Source of the DNA: UBA1672 sp046542355
Lineage (GTDB): Bacteria > Pseudomonadota > Alphaproteobacteria > Micavibrionales > Micavibrionaceae
Direction of reading: 5' to 3'
NCBI GenBank assembly: GCA_046542355.1
Contig: JBKHBN010000003.1
Location: 1-64,000, forward strand
DNA length: 64,000 nt
The notes under the pieces were generated by a model. The model ran no database searches, was not told the DNA's origin, and was given only the letters and a program-made list of their open reading frames with translations. The first letter of the stretch is position 1; each line of letters opens with the position of its first letter. A program made the translations under genes and the position numbers. Positions 1 through 8,853 of the stretch are shown piece after piece.

Positions 1-135
1 CTGATCCGCTCGCACATCCATCACAAGGGATTACGGAAAGAAGGAGCCGAAAAAAATAGTCAGATACGTGGAAAAAACTGGCCCCCGCTAAACCGCGCTT
101 TTATGACAGGCAAAGGAAATGTATCCGGTTTTTAG
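1..135 (+). CDS. possible C-terminal fragment of an upstream gene (partial)
   Basis: Frame 1 is open from the first base of the window to a TAG at 133-135, giving 44 residues, rich in Lys, Arg, Asn and Gly. The gene would begin upstream of the window. No family is recognised. An open run of this length is not rare by chance, and the region after it (136-200) is T-rich without a clear stem-loop terminator, so this may be non-coding. The other two forward frames have early stops. Confidence 0.25.
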   Translation: MIRSHIHHKGLRKEGAEKNSQIRGKNWPPLNRAFMTGKGNVSGF

Positions 136-206
136 AGGTTCCCAAAAGCTATTTTTTATCTTTGTGCGTTTTGTGTTTATTTCAGGGATTTTTTTTCTAA
201 AAAAAA

Positions 207-235
207 TTGACAAGAGGGCGTAAACATCTTAGTAG
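207..235 (+). promoter_or_regulatory. candidate promoter of the V-type ATPase operon
   Basis: A perfect -35 hexamer TTGACA (207-212) is followed after 17 bases by a weak -10 TAGTAG (230-235). It lies about 90 bases upstream of the first operon gene. A TATACT hexamer at 253-258 is an alternative -10 but has no good -35 partner. The rest of 136-324 shows nothing else I can name. Confidence 0.35.
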
Positions 236-324
236 GTGTCATCGAAAAAACTTATACTTTGTGAAAAGGTTCTTTGAGCAGACATTGTAAAACGCTAAAC
301 CTTTACGTTAACAGGAATATCTGA

Positions 325-1689
325 ATGCCCGAATCACTATTAAAATACTCTGATATCACAGGAATTATTGGCGATATCATTAAAGTCCGTGTCCCTACCG
401 ATGAAACATTAGGCCCTAACGCCATACGGTTTGGCGATATGGCTGTCGTTGTTGATGGAACTCAATCCTCTCCCGGACAGGTCATCCGGATTGATCGCGA
501 TGTCGTATCGTTACAGGTGTTTTCCGGTTCGAAAGGATTTTCAACAAACGCTTCGGTTCAGTTTTTAGGGCGGCCTATGGAGACTGTTTTTTCCGAAAAT
601 ATTCTAGGGCGTATTTTCCGTGGTGATGGTACGCCTATTGATGGCGGGCCGGTTTTGAAGGATGATCCCAAGATCGAGATCGGAGGGCCGTCGGTTAATC
701 CGGTGCGTCGCCTCGTGCCTACGAAGATGGTGCGCACTGATATCCCGATGATTGATGTTTTCAACTCGCTGGTTGAGAGCCAGAAGATTCCTATCTTTTC
801 CATTGCCGGTGAACCTTATAATAAATTGTTGGCGCGCATTGGTGCGCAAACTGATGCGGATATTGTGGTGTTTGCAGGCGTTGGTTTGATTTATGATGAC
901 TATCACTTTTTCTGTCAGGCCTTTAAAGAGGCTGGCGTTATGAGTCGTACTGTCATGTTCTCACATATGGCTTCTGATCCGGTGGTTGAGGCGATTTTGG
1001 TTCCTGATATGGCTTTGGCTGTAGCGCAGCAATTTGCTGTTGAGGAAAATAAGCGGGTGCTTGTGCTTATTACCGATATGACGGCTTATGCTGATGCGAT
1101 GAAAGAAATTGGTGTTTCACTTGAGCAGATCCCTGCGAACCGCGGATATATTGGTGATCTTTATTCACAGCTTGCACGCCGTTATGAGCGTGCTTGTGAA
1201 TATAAGGGTGCGGGCTCGGTGACGTTGATTACAGTAACGACCATGCCGGGTGATGATGTGACACACCCTGTGCCGGATAATACCGGTTATATCACAGAAG
1301 GGCAATATTATCTGAAGAACGGTATGCTTGATCCATTTGGTTCATTGTCCCGTTTGAAGCAGCATGTTGTTGGCAAGGTGACGCGCGAAGATCATCCGCA
1401 GCTTATGAACACAATGGTTCGCTTTTACGCTGAGGCCAAAGAAGCCAAGCAGAAAAAAGCCATGTCGTTTGAGCTTTCCCAATTCGATGAAAAACTTCTT
1501 AAGTTTGGTGAGCTGTTTGAAAGGCAATTTATGGATGTGGATGTTTCACTTCCTATCGAAGAGGCTCTGGATGCATGCTGGGCAACACTGGCAACGTGTT
1601 TTGAGCAAGATGAGGTTGTTATGAAGCAGTCTTTGATTGACAGATATTGGCCAGAAGACGTTTCTGAGAGTAGTAAACAAGTGGCTTAA
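325..1689 (+). CDS. atpB: V-type ATP synthase subunit B
   Basis: Non-catalytic nucleotide-binding subunit of the V1 head (454 residues), which alternates with subunit A in the hexamer. The N-terminal beta-barrel begins at about residue 8 (YSDITGIIGDIIKV). As in other V-type B subunits the P-loop is degenerate: SIAGEPYNKLLARI stands where a catalytic subunit has GxxGxGKT. The tail matches the helical C-terminal domain. The ATG has an AGGA ribosome site 8 bases upstream. This is the first gene of a seven-gene operon; in chlamydial-type operons B instead follows A, so its leading position here is unusual. Family assignment is secure; F1 beta is excluded by the missing Walker A. Confidence 0.95.
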   Translation: MPESLLKYSDITGIIGDIIKVRVPTDETLGPNAIRFGDMAVVVDGTQSSPGQVIRIDRDVVSLQVFSGSKGFSTNASVQFLGRPMETVFSENILGRIFRGDGTPIDGGPVLKDDPKIEIGGPSVNPVRRLVPTKMVRTDIPMIDVFNSLVESQKIPIFSIAGEPYNKLLARIGAQTDADIVVFAGVGLIYDDYHFFCQAFKEAGVMSRTVMFSHMASDPVVEAILVPDMALAVAQQFAVEENKRVLVLITDMTAYADAMKEIGVSLEQIPANRGYIGDLYSQLARRYERACEYKGAGSVTLITVTTMPGDDVTHPVPDNTGYITEGQYYLKNGMLDPFGSLSRLKQHVVGKVTREDHPQLMNTMVRFYAEAKEAKQKKAMSFELSQFDEKLLKFGELFERQFMDVDVSLPIEEALDACWATLATCFEQDEVVMKQSLIDRYWPEDVSESSKQVA

Positions 1690-1717
1690 CTCTAACTTAG
1701 TATGACAGATAGAAATT

Positions 1718-2329
1718 ATGGCGAAAGTTGCTCTTAATAAAAGCGAGCTAAAGACACAGAATGATCGTTTAAAGACGTTCAAAAAGTTCGTTCCATCGCT
1801 TGATCTCAAGCGCAAGCAAATCATGGCTGCAATCAACAAAAGCAAGCGCGAGCTTGAGGCTTTGCACAATGAAGTTAGAGATGTTAACCGTCGGTTGATG
1901 GATGAGTATCCTATGCTTGCAAAGTCAAAGTTGCGGATGGAAAACTTTATTGAGGTAGAAAAGGTCGAAGTTGGCACCGAAAATGTGGTCGGCGTAAAGC
2001 TTCCGAAATTTATTGGCCAAAAAATTAATGTGAAAGATTTCGGGGAGTTGCAGACACCGCAATGGCTTGACTGTCTGGCCAGTGATCTTTACAGAGCCTG
2101 TGCATTACGTTTTCGAATCAAGATCGCTGAGCGTCGCATTGAGTTATTAGATAAGGCTCTTCGGAAAACGACGCAGCGCCTGAACCTTTTTGAGAAGGTT
2201 ATGATTCCAGAGACGAAGGCTATTATTCAAAAAATCAAGATTTACCTGTCTGACTCTGAGCGTGCCAGTGTCGTGCAGGCGAAAATTGCGAAGGCAAAGA
2301 CTGTGCAAGCTGCCGAGGAGATGAGTTAG
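1718..2329 (+). CDS. atpD: V-type ATP synthase subunit D (central shaft)
   Basis: Central rotor shaft of V1 (203 residues), functional counterpart of F1 gamma. The N-terminus (MAKVALNKSELKTQ) and the long N- and C-terminal helices with heptad-like Leu/Lys/Glu patterning are typical of the NtpD family, and the length is normal. It follows subunit B by 28 bases and precedes subunit I by 3 bases, so it is co-transcribed. The ribosome site is weak (GATAGAAATT before ATG), which may rely on translation of the upstream gene. Confidence 0.93.
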   Translation: MAKVALNKSELKTQNDRLKTFKKFVPSLDLKRKQIMAAINKSKRELEALHNEVRDVNRRLMDEYPMLAKSKLRMENFIEVEKVEVGTENVVGVKLPKFIGQKINVKDFGELQTPQWLDCLASDLYRACALRFRIKIAERRIELLDKALRKTTQRLNLFEKVMIPETKAIIQKIKIYLSDSERASVVQAKIAKAKTVQAAEEMS

Positions 2330-2332
2330 GCT

Positions 2333-4129
2333 ATGGCGAATGTTTCTCTTAAAAAAGTAACTGTTGTTGGATTGATGAGTGAGAAAGAAAAGCTCGTGAA
2401 GAGCTTGCAGAGTTTTGGCTCTATTCATGTCATTCCTCTGACGGAAAGTGAGAAACAACTTAATGAACGTCCTGAGGATTACTTGGAGGCGTTGCGTTAT
2501 CTTATTATGTGCCCAGAGCACAAAACACCATTGTCTACATGGGAAGATTCCAATCCTGATGACATTGTACGCAGAGCTCTGGACATTAAATATGAAGAAA
2601 AAAAGGTTCGCAACCAGCGTGATAAAGCAAAGAAGTATATGCGGAAAATTGAGGGCTGGGGGTTTTTCGATTTTCCAGAGGTCGATGAGATAGCCGATTA
2701 CAAATTCTATTTCTACAAAGTCCCGCATTATCGGCGCAAGGCTTTGGAGAAGGTTCCTGATCTTGTTTATCAAGAGGTGTATCGTAGCAGCTTAAATACT
2801 TATATTGTGGTGATTTCTAAAGGAAGTCCTGATCATGCGCAAATTCCGGGCAAGCGTGTTCCTTTTAAGAACAACATGTCTATGAAGCAGGCATCACGCC
2901 ACTATGAGGAACTGTGCATCAAGCTGGAAGATCTTGAGACAGCTCGTCGGCGTTTGACACGGTATATTCATTTATTATTACAAAATCTCGATCACGAAGA
3001 AGACGAGGCGATTTACAATTATCAAATGGATCGAACATTTGATGAGGACTGTTATTTTATTATGCAAGGCTGGGTTCCATCTGATCAGGTGGAAGACGTT
3101 GTTGATCTTCTGGATGATTATAAGGATACAGCAGCGCTTTATGTTGATGATCCGGCTCCTGATGATGAGCCTCCAACGCTCTTTAAGAACAGTAAAGCTT
3201 TTGAGCCTGGCGAAGATCTTGTGGCTTTTTATCAAATGCCGTCATACAAGGGCTGGGATCCGTCTTTGATTACGTATTTATCATTTGCGTTTTTCTATGC
3301 TGTGATTATGAGTGATGCTGGCTATGCGATGGTACAGCTCGTCATTATGGGTCTGGTATGGGGTAAACTTGGTGGTAGCCCTACAACAAAACGCGTCCGT
3401 AAACTCGGTGTTTTGTTGAGCGTAACCTCAGTTATATACGGCATCGCGGTTGGGAGTTATTTTGGTATGGCGCCTCCAGCAGGTACTTTGCTTGAGAAAC
3501 TCAATGTGCTTGATTCATCAAATTCCGATTACATGATGCTCTTGTCGGTCACGGTTGGCGTTATTCATATCATGATCGCCAATTTGATACTGGCCTGGCA
3601 TAACCGGGACTCTTTGTTTGCTTTGTCATATCTTGGGTGGACGAGTATTCTTGGCGGCGCTATTGGACTGGGTCACTTTGGAACCGATAGTGTCGAGTGT
3701 AAATATGCTATGATCGGAGGTGCGCTTGCAGTTTTACTGTTTTCCAGCCGCCGTCCTTTCAATTCAGTAAAAGATATCCTGATGCGTGTCATTGACGGGC
3801 TCTTAGGATTAACCAACGTGTCGAAAGCTTTCGGAGACGCTCTGTCTTATCTAAGGCTTTTTGCGCTGGGTTTAACAAGTGCTTCTCTAGCTATGATGTT
3901 TAACACATTGGCGGCTCAAGCCAGTGAAGGTATGCCCGGCATTGGTGTCGTGTTTGCCGCGTTAATCCTGCTCTTTGGGCATGGCCTGAACTTTGTTCTG
4001 GCTATCATAGGTGGCGTTGTGCATGGCTTGCGCTTGAATCTGATTGAGTTTTTCAGTTGGGGTGTGACCGAAGAAGGATATCTATTTAAACCATTTCGAT
4101 TAAAGGAGAAAAAAATATGGATACATTAA
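2333..4129 (+). CDS. atpI: V-type ATP synthase subunit I (membrane stator, a-subunit homologue)
   Basis: Membrane stator subunit of V0 (598 residues), which forms the ion half-channels against the K ring. Residues 1-290 are cytosolic and helical and form the arm that contacts the peripheral stalk. From about residue 313 there are seven or eight membrane helices. The motif SYLRLFALGL contains Arg508, the conserved essential arginine that faces the ring glutamate. A stretch beginning DAGYAMVQ (about 325) is also typical. It lies 3 bases after subunit D, and its last 13 bases overlap the start of subunit K. It is of the compact bacterial size seen in Chlamydiae and Bacteroidetes. Confidence 0.94.
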   Translation: MANVSLKKVTVVGLMSEKEKLVKSLQSFGSIHVIPLTESEKQLNERPEDYLEALRYLIMCPEHKTPLSTWEDSNPDDIVRRALDIKYEEKKVRNQRDKAKKYMRKIEGWGFFDFPEVDEIADYKFYFYKVPHYRRKALEKVPDLVYQEVYRSSLNTYIVVISKGSPDHAQIPGKRVPFKNNMSMKQASRHYEELCIKLEDLETARRRLTRYIHLLLQNLDHEEDEAIYNYQMDRTFDEDCYFIMQGWVPSDQVEDVVDLLDDYKDTAALYVDDPAPDDEPPTLFKNSKAFEPGEDLVAFYQMPSYKGWDPSLITYLSFAFFYAVIMSDAGYAMVQLVIMGLVWGKLGGSPTTKRVRKLGVLLSVTSVIYGIAVGSYFGMAPPAGTLLEKLNVLDSSNSDYMMLLSVTVGVIHIMIANLILAWHNRDSLFALSYLGWTSILGGAIGLGHFGTDSVECKYAMIGGALAVLLFSSRRPFNSVKDILMRVIDGLLGLTNVSKAFGDALSYLRLFALGLTSASLAMMFNTLAAQASEGMPGIGVVFAALILLFGHGLNFVLAIIGGVVHGLRLNLIEFFSWGVTEEGYLFKPFRLKEKKIWIH

Positions 4130-4629
4130 CAGTTATGGATACCGCGGTATCGATGAGTTTTGCCGACATTGCTTATGTTGCGCTTGGGTGGATGGGGCTT
4201 TATGGCGCCGCTGCGCTGGCTGCTATTGGCTCGATGATCGGTTGTACAATTGCAGGTCAATCAGCTTGTGGTGCGTTGATGGAAGTTGAAAGCGGATATG
4301 CGAAATATACCGGTTTGTCAGCTCTGCCTTCATCACAGTCTGTTTATGGTCTGGTTATTGCGCTTACATTGAAAGACATTCTTGATCAGGCCGGTGGCAT
4401 GACAGAAGAACTGACAGCACCGTTTTTTGTGATCGGTATTTTGTCAGGTGTTGCGCTGATGTGGGCTGCTATCAAGCAGGGTGAATGTATTGCTGCTGCG
4501 GTTAAAGTTTCCAAGTCCAAGCCTGAAGTGTTTGGTGCAGCTATCATTCCGGCAGCTGTTGTGGAAAGTTTTGCGCTATTCGCATTTATCGTGGCTTACC
4601 TTGCATCAACCAGCTTTGTTATGGGTTAA
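4117..4629 (+). CDS. atpK: V-type ATP synthase subunit K (rotor ring proteolipid)
   Basis: Proteolipid of the V0 rotor ring (170 residues) with four membrane helices, that is, a fused double hairpin. Helix 4 carries the single ion-binding carboxylate Glu150 (AVVESFALF). Helix 2 has LPSSQSVYG (Leu70, Ser73, Gln74) and helix 3 has AIKQGE (Gln121). These align with Leu61, Thr64, Gln65, Gln110 and Glu139, the sodium ligands of Enterococcus hirae NtpK, with Ser in place of Thr. Sodium coupling is therefore plausible but is an inference. The gene overlaps subunit I by 13 bases and has a strong AAAGGAG site inside the end of that gene. Confidence 0.93.
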   Translation: MDTLTVMDTAVSMSFADIAYVALGWMGLYGAAALAAIGSMIGCTIAGQSACGALMEVESGYAKYTGLSALPSSQSVYGLVIALTLKDILDQAGGMTEELTAPFFVIGILSGVALMWAAIKQGECIAAAVKVSKSKPEVFGAAIIPAAVVESFALFAFIVAYLASTSFVMG

Positions 4630-4690
4630 TAGCAAAGCTGCTGACAGATAAGTACATGAGTTTTAAAAATGACAGGAGGAGTACCTCTAT

Positions 4691-5386
4691 ATGAATAGTC
4701 CTAAACCGAAAACACAGGTCGTCGCCAAAGGTGTAGACAGCTTGATTGATCGTATTCGTGAAGAAGGCGTGAATAAAGGCAAGTCTGAAGCTGATCAGAT
4801 TATTGCTGAGGCCAAAAAACAGGCTGAAGCTGAGCTGAAGAAGGCACAAAAAGAGGCCGACGCCTATTTTATAAAGCGTAAAACAGAAATTGAAACGCTG
4901 GAAAATTCCCTGGGTGAAGAACTGCGCTCGGTTTTCCGGGACAACCTTCTTAAAATGAAGGAAGATCTCGTAAAACAGTTCACGCAGAAGATCCAGAGAC
5001 TGATCTCCGAGACGACAACTGATGAAGATTTCTTGCAACGCATGATCCTTGAGATTGTTGGAAAGCAGCGCGCATCTGTTAAAGTTGACGATGCCAGAGC
5101 CGTTGAGGTGCTGTTGCCTGATGATGTTGTCGGGCTGGATAATTTGCGCAAGTCTCCGGAACAGGTTCGCGAGGGAAGTCTTGGTCAGTTTGTTATGCAG
5201 CAGACTGGTGAGTTGTTGCGTGATGGCATCACGTTTTCCAGCTCCAAGGATATCAAAGGTGGCATCAAGGTCTTTTTGAAAGACGAGAAAGTCACTATTG
5301 ATATCTCCGATAAAGCGCTGGCTGATATGGTGATGACGTATTTGCAACCACGTTTCAGAGTGTTATTTGAAGGAGTGGTGAACTAG
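4691..5386 (+). CDS. atpE: V-type ATP synthase subunit E (peripheral stalk)
   Basis: Peripheral stalk subunit (231 residues). Residues 15-110 form a long charged helix rich in Lys, Glu, Ala and Gln, and a globular C-terminal domain follows (about 115-231), as in the bacterial V-type E family. AGGAGG stands 11 bases before the ATG, and the 61-base gap after subunit K is the largest in the operon. No partner stalk gene (the G/H-type small helical subunit) is found anywhere in the operon. In Chlamydiae, E is likewise followed by a DUF2764 gene. Confidence 0.9.
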   Translation: MNSPKPKTQVVAKGVDSLIDRIREEGVNKGKSEADQIIAEAKKQAEAELKKAQKEADAYFIKRKTEIETLENSLGEELRSVFRDNLLKMKEDLVKQFTQKIQRLISETTTDEDFLQRMILEIVGKQRASVKVDDARAVEVLLPDDVVGLDNLRKSPEQVREGSLGQFVMQQTGELLRDGITFSSSKDIKGGIKVFLKDEKVTIDISDKALADMVMTYLQPRFRVLFEGVVN

Positions 5387-5389
5387 ATC

Positions 5390-6118
5390 ATGCCTGAATA
5401 CGAAGAAATTGAAGTTCTAATGGACAGCCCTTACTACATGTTTGTGGCGAGCCTGCCTACCTTCCCTGTTGCATGGGAGAGCGCCAGAATATTGCCGGTC
5501 TCTCCTGTAAGGCTGGAAGGGCGGCTGGATAATCTTCTTACAAAAGATGATCATGATACTGTCCATTTCTTTGAGCGGACACTCTTCGGATTTAATTTTG
5601 ATGCGGACGAGGTCTTTCTTGATAAAATTGATGATCTTATGCAGCAGGCAAGAAAGATTTCTTCGCAACTGACAGAGGCATGTGCTTATCTGATTGAAAC
5701 CAGACTTTTGATTGGCCTTATTAGGCGCTCAATAAAAGGAAAAAGCTTGCCTGAGAATTTTGAGGAGCGGTGGGCTGTACATCTTGATGCGCAGCTGGTT
5801 GAGGCTGTTACGGAAAACTGGGCGCGTCCTGATTTTGGCTTGAGGATTGATTATCCCTGGATAGAAAAAATGCGTCAGTACATCGAGTCTGATCAGGCCT
5901 TGCAATCAGAGAATTTTCTTAATCAGATGCTATGGCGCAAGCTTAGCGATATTGATTTTCATAGTGGTTTTGATATGAGCGCGGCTATTTTATATGTGTT
6001 CAGATGGCATGTTATGAGGCAGAGAATTTCTCATATGCCTGAAGAATCACTTGAGATTATCAATGAACAGATTGAGGCAATCGTTGGACATACGGAGATA
6101 GATTATAATGAATGCTAA
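5390..6118 (+). CDS. DUF2764 family protein encoded in the V-ATPase operon
   Basis: A soluble, mainly helical protein of 242 residues with no signal peptide or membrane helix. It resembles the DUF2764 family, the uncharacterised gene between subunits E and A in chlamydial (CT309 position) and Bacteroidetes V-ATPase operons. Its N-terminal segment DSPYYMFVASLPTF is the recognisable part. It follows subunit E by 3 bases and overlaps subunit A by 11, so it is made with the enzyme. No conventional C, F or G subunit is present, and this protein is the obvious candidate for one of those roles, perhaps the C-type link between shaft and ring. That role is inference. Confidence 0.8.
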   Translation: MPEYEEIEVLMDSPYYMFVASLPTFPVAWESARILPVSPVRLEGRLDNLLTKDDHDTVHFFERTLFGFNFDADEVFLDKIDDLMQQARKISSQLTEACAYLIETRLLIGLIRRSIKGKSLPENFEERWAVHLDAQLVEAVTENWARPDFGLRIDYPWIEKMRQYIESDQALQSENFLNQMLWRKLSDIDFHSGFDMSAAILYVFRWHVMRQRISHMPEESLEIINEQIEAIVGHTEIDYNEC

Positions 6119-7979
6119 AAGGAATAAAGAAGACATGCAAGAGACGCTGAACTTTGATGGGCGCGTGGTTAGTATCAATGGTGAAGTTATGACCATTGAA
6201 TCGGTTGATGACAGTGTCAAGTTCAAGAAAAACGAGGTGGTGTATATCATACCGTCCAAGGAGGGTATCCGTCATCAGCGTTTGAAAGCTGAAATTTTAC
6301 GAGTGCATCAAAATCGTGCGGATATTCAGGTTTTTGAAGAGACACAAGGGATTGCGGTGGGCGATGTAGTAGAAAAAACCAATGCCTTGCTTTCACTTGA
6401 TCTGGGGCCGGGTATGCTGGGAATGATTTATGACGGGTTGCAAAATCCGCTTGAGGAAATTGCTCAGGATCACGGATTTTTCTTGCCACGCGGTGTTGTG
6501 AAACCGGCTATTAATCCTGATAAAAAATGGACATTCAGAGCTACAGTTCGCAATGGGGATGTTGTAAATGCCGGTGATGTTATTGGTACGGTGCCTGAAG
6601 GTCGTTTTACACACAAGATATTTGCGCCCTTTGATCTGGAAGGCACAGCGGAAGTTGATTGGGTTGAAGAGGGGAGCTTTAAAGCAACGGAGGCTATTTG
6701 CCGTTTAAAGCTTGAAGATGGCGCTATGATGGATTTGACTATGATCCAGAGATGGCCGGTGCGTCGTCCTATCCCTAAGAAAATGCTGGACGCGCGTACA
6801 TCCGAACGGCGCTTTCCAAATGAATTGCTAACTACAACTGGACGTTTGATTGACACATTCTTCCCGATTGCGCGAGGGGGAACGGCGTGTACTCCAGGGC
6901 CGTTTGGTTCAGGTAAAACCGTTTTGCAGCACAGCTTATCCAAATATTCTGAGGTTGATATTGTGATCGTGGTGGCGTGCGGCGAGCGTGCCGGTGAGGT
7001 TGTGGAAACTATTGTTGAGTTTCCTGAGCTGGAAGACCCCAAAACTGGTGGTTCGCTTATGGATCGTACCATTATTATTTGTAACACCTCTTCTATGCCG
7101 GTTGCTGCACGTGAGGCTTCTATTTATGCCGGTGTAACTTTGGGTGAGTATTACAGGCAGATGGGGTATGATGTGTTGCTTCTTGCGGATTCAACATCAC
7201 GTTGGGCGCAGGCTATGCGTGAGACATCAGGACGCCTTGAGGAAATTCCGGGTGAAGAAGCGTTTCCGGCGTATCTTGACTCCTCTATTCGAGGATTGTA
7301 TGAACGTTGCGGATTGATGAGAACCAATGATGATGAAGTTGGTGCTTTGACAATGGTTGGTGCGGTGTCGCCTGCAGGCGGTAACTTTGAAGAGCCTGTG
7401 ACGCAATCAACGCTGCGGACTGTGAAGTGCTTTTTGGCTTTGTCCTCAGCGCGGGCGCACAAGCGTTTTTATCCTGCGATTGATCCATTGGCGTCATGGT
7501 CACGCTATCATGAACAGCTTGAGACGTGGTTTGCAGAAAATGTTGAACCCGGCTGGACAGAGCGGGTGAAGCGCCTTGCAAGACTTTTAAGTACCGGTGA
7601 TGAGATCCAGCAAATGATGCAGGTGACCGGTGAGGAAGGTATTTCTATGGAAGATTTCATCACATTCCAGAAAGCCTTGTTTCTAGATATGGTTTATCTG
7701 CAACAAGATGCCTTTGATAAGGTTGACAGTGCTTGTCCTTTGGAGCGTCAAAATGAGTCTCTTAAACTGGTTGACAGGATTATCAATACTGGCTTTGACT
7801 TTGATGACAAAGATACAGCCAAACGCTTCTTTAACCGTTTGACTTCAGCATACAAGAACCTCAATTATTCTCCGTTCAAGTCAGCGGATTATAAAAAGTT
7901 CGAGAAAGAAGTCCTTAAGCTTGTTAAAGAGAACTGCACAGTTGAAGATAAAAAGTCAGTGATTAAGCAGGTTGCATAA
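6108..7979 (+). CDS. atpA: V-type ATP synthase subunit A (catalytic)
   Basis: Catalytic subunit of V1 (623 residues). Walker A is GPFGSGKT at residues 264-271, followed by the GERAGEV motif and the Walker B region LLLADSTSRWAQAMRE. The V-type-specific non-homologous insertion lies at about 115-200, which distinguishes it from F1 beta. The first ATG overlaps DUF2764 and has GGAG 10 bases upstream; an ATG at 6135, preceded by AAAGGAATAAAGAAG, is an equally good start and would shorten the protein by 9 residues. It is the last gene of the operon, although A normally precedes B, and a terminator follows at 8030. Confidence 0.95.
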   Translation: MNAKRNKEDMQETLNFDGRVVSINGEVMTIESVDDSVKFKKNEVVYIIPSKEGIRHQRLKAEILRVHQNRADIQVFEETQGIAVGDVVEKTNALLSLDLGPGMLGMIYDGLQNPLEEIAQDHGFFLPRGVVKPAINPDKKWTFRATVRNGDVVNAGDVIGTVPEGRFTHKIFAPFDLEGTAEVDWVEEGSFKATEAICRLKLEDGAMMDLTMIQRWPVRRPIPKKMLDARTSERRFPNELLTTTGRLIDTFFPIARGGTACTPGPFGSGKTVLQHSLSKYSEVDIVIVVACGERAGEVVETIVEFPELEDPKTGGSLMDRTIIICNTSSMPVAAREASIYAGVTLGEYYRQMGYDVLLLADSTSRWAQAMRETSGRLEEIPGEEAFPAYLDSSIRGLYERCGLMRTNDDEVGALTMVGAVSPAGGNFEEPVTQSTLRTVKCFLALSSARAHKRFYPAIDPLASWSRYHEQLETWFAENVEPGWTERVKRLARLLSTGDEIQQMMQVTGEEGISMEDFITFQKALFLDMVYLQQDAFDKVDSACPLERQNESLKLVDRIINTGFDFDDKDTAKRFFNRLTSAYKNLNYSPFKSADYKKFEKEVLKLVKENCTVEDKKSVIKQVA

Positions 7980-8029
7980 ACAGCCTGATTTTAGGATTGT
8001 TTGATACTATAGTTTTATAATTAATGTCG

Positions 8030-8063
8030 GGAGCTTCGAGTGTTTGAAGCTCCTGATGTTTTT
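8030..8063 (+). terminator. rho-independent terminator of the V-ATPase operon
   Basis: A perfect 8-bp stem (GGAGCTTC at 8030-8037, GAAGCTCC at 8046-8053) with an 8-base loop is followed within a few bases by a run of five T. It lies 50 bases after the stop of subunit A and so delimits the operon. Confidence 0.8.
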
Positions 8064-8187
8064 GCGGCGGTTGTTTTGGTTATTTCCTGCTGGGCACTTT
8101 TGGGATATATTGAGACTGTCCCGCATGTGGACTTACTGTGTATTTTTCACTGTGTTTTTCGGCCAACAACAAAAAAGTGGTGTTTGT

Positions 8188-8853
8188 ATGACGGATTATG
8201 AGCGTGCCCGCGATTATATGGTTAAGGGACAACTATTACCGGAGGGTGTAGCTCAGTCCAACCTTATTGACAGTTTTTCAACTACTCCGCGTGAGCTGTT
8301 TGTGCCAGAGAAATTACAGCAAATTGCCTATCTCGATGATGATCTATTTCTGGGACAGGGGCGTTATTTTCTTGCTCCGGCACGGCTTGCGAAACTACTG
8401 CAGGCAGCAGATGTGAAAGCAAGTGATGTTGTTTTGGAAATTGGCAGTGCAAGCGGTTATGTGTCTGCCATCTTGTCTCCTCTGGTTACGACCATTATTG
8501 CTGTGGAGAATAACAAGCGGCAGATGGATAAAGCGGTTAAAGCCTGGAGTAAGCTTGAGCTTTGTAATATTGCTCTGATTGAGAAGAGTGATTTATCTAA
8601 AGGATATCCTGAACACTCTCCTTATGATTTGATCGTTATTGCAGCTAGTGTGTCACGCGTTCCTCGTTTAATTCTTGAGCAAATGGCACTTCAAGGCAGG
8701 CTGGTTTGTTTTATCCGTGAGCCTGATTCTCATATCGGGTACGCGATGTTATATTACAAGGACATTGAAGGGCATGTGTCTTCAAAGAAATTATTCGATG
8801 CTCTTGTTCCTTATCTGGATGATTTTATCACCAAAAGCGCTTTTTCTTTATAG
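8188..8853 (+). CDS. protein-L-isoaspartate O-methyltransferase-like protein
   Basis: A class I SAM-dependent methyltransferase of 221 residues resembling the PIMT family, which methylates isoaspartyl residues for protein repair. The SAM-binding motif I is VLEIGSASGYVSA (about residue 85), and AVENNKRQM is the acidic post-motif. I chose the ATG at 8188 (MTDYERAR) because earlier in-frame starts fall inside the upstream terminator and encode an unrelated hydrophobic stretch. In many alphaproteobacteria this paralogue sits just before tolC, popZ and valS; here tolC is absent from between them. True isoaspartyl activity is uncertain for this subgroup. Confidence 0.75.
   Translation: MTDYERARDYMVKGQLLPEGVAQSNLIDSFSTTPRELFVPEKLQQIAYLDDDLFLGQGRYFLAPARLAKLLQAADVKASDVVLEIGSASGYVSAILSPLVTTIIAVENNKRQMDKAVKAWSKLELCNIALIEKSDLSKGYPEHSPYDLIVIAASVSRVPRLILEQMALQGRLVCFIREPDSHIGYAMLYYKDIEGHVSSKKLFDALVPYLDDFITKSAFSL

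Noticed and set aside
325..1689. F1 beta subunit
   Set aside because: The P-loop is degenerate and the sequence follows V-type B; the neighbours D, I, K, E and A are all V-type.
8044..8187. N-terminal extension of the PIMT-like protein
   Set aside because: It begins inside the terminator stem, has no ribosome site and encodes a hydrophobic stretch not found in the family; the ATG at 8188 is better.
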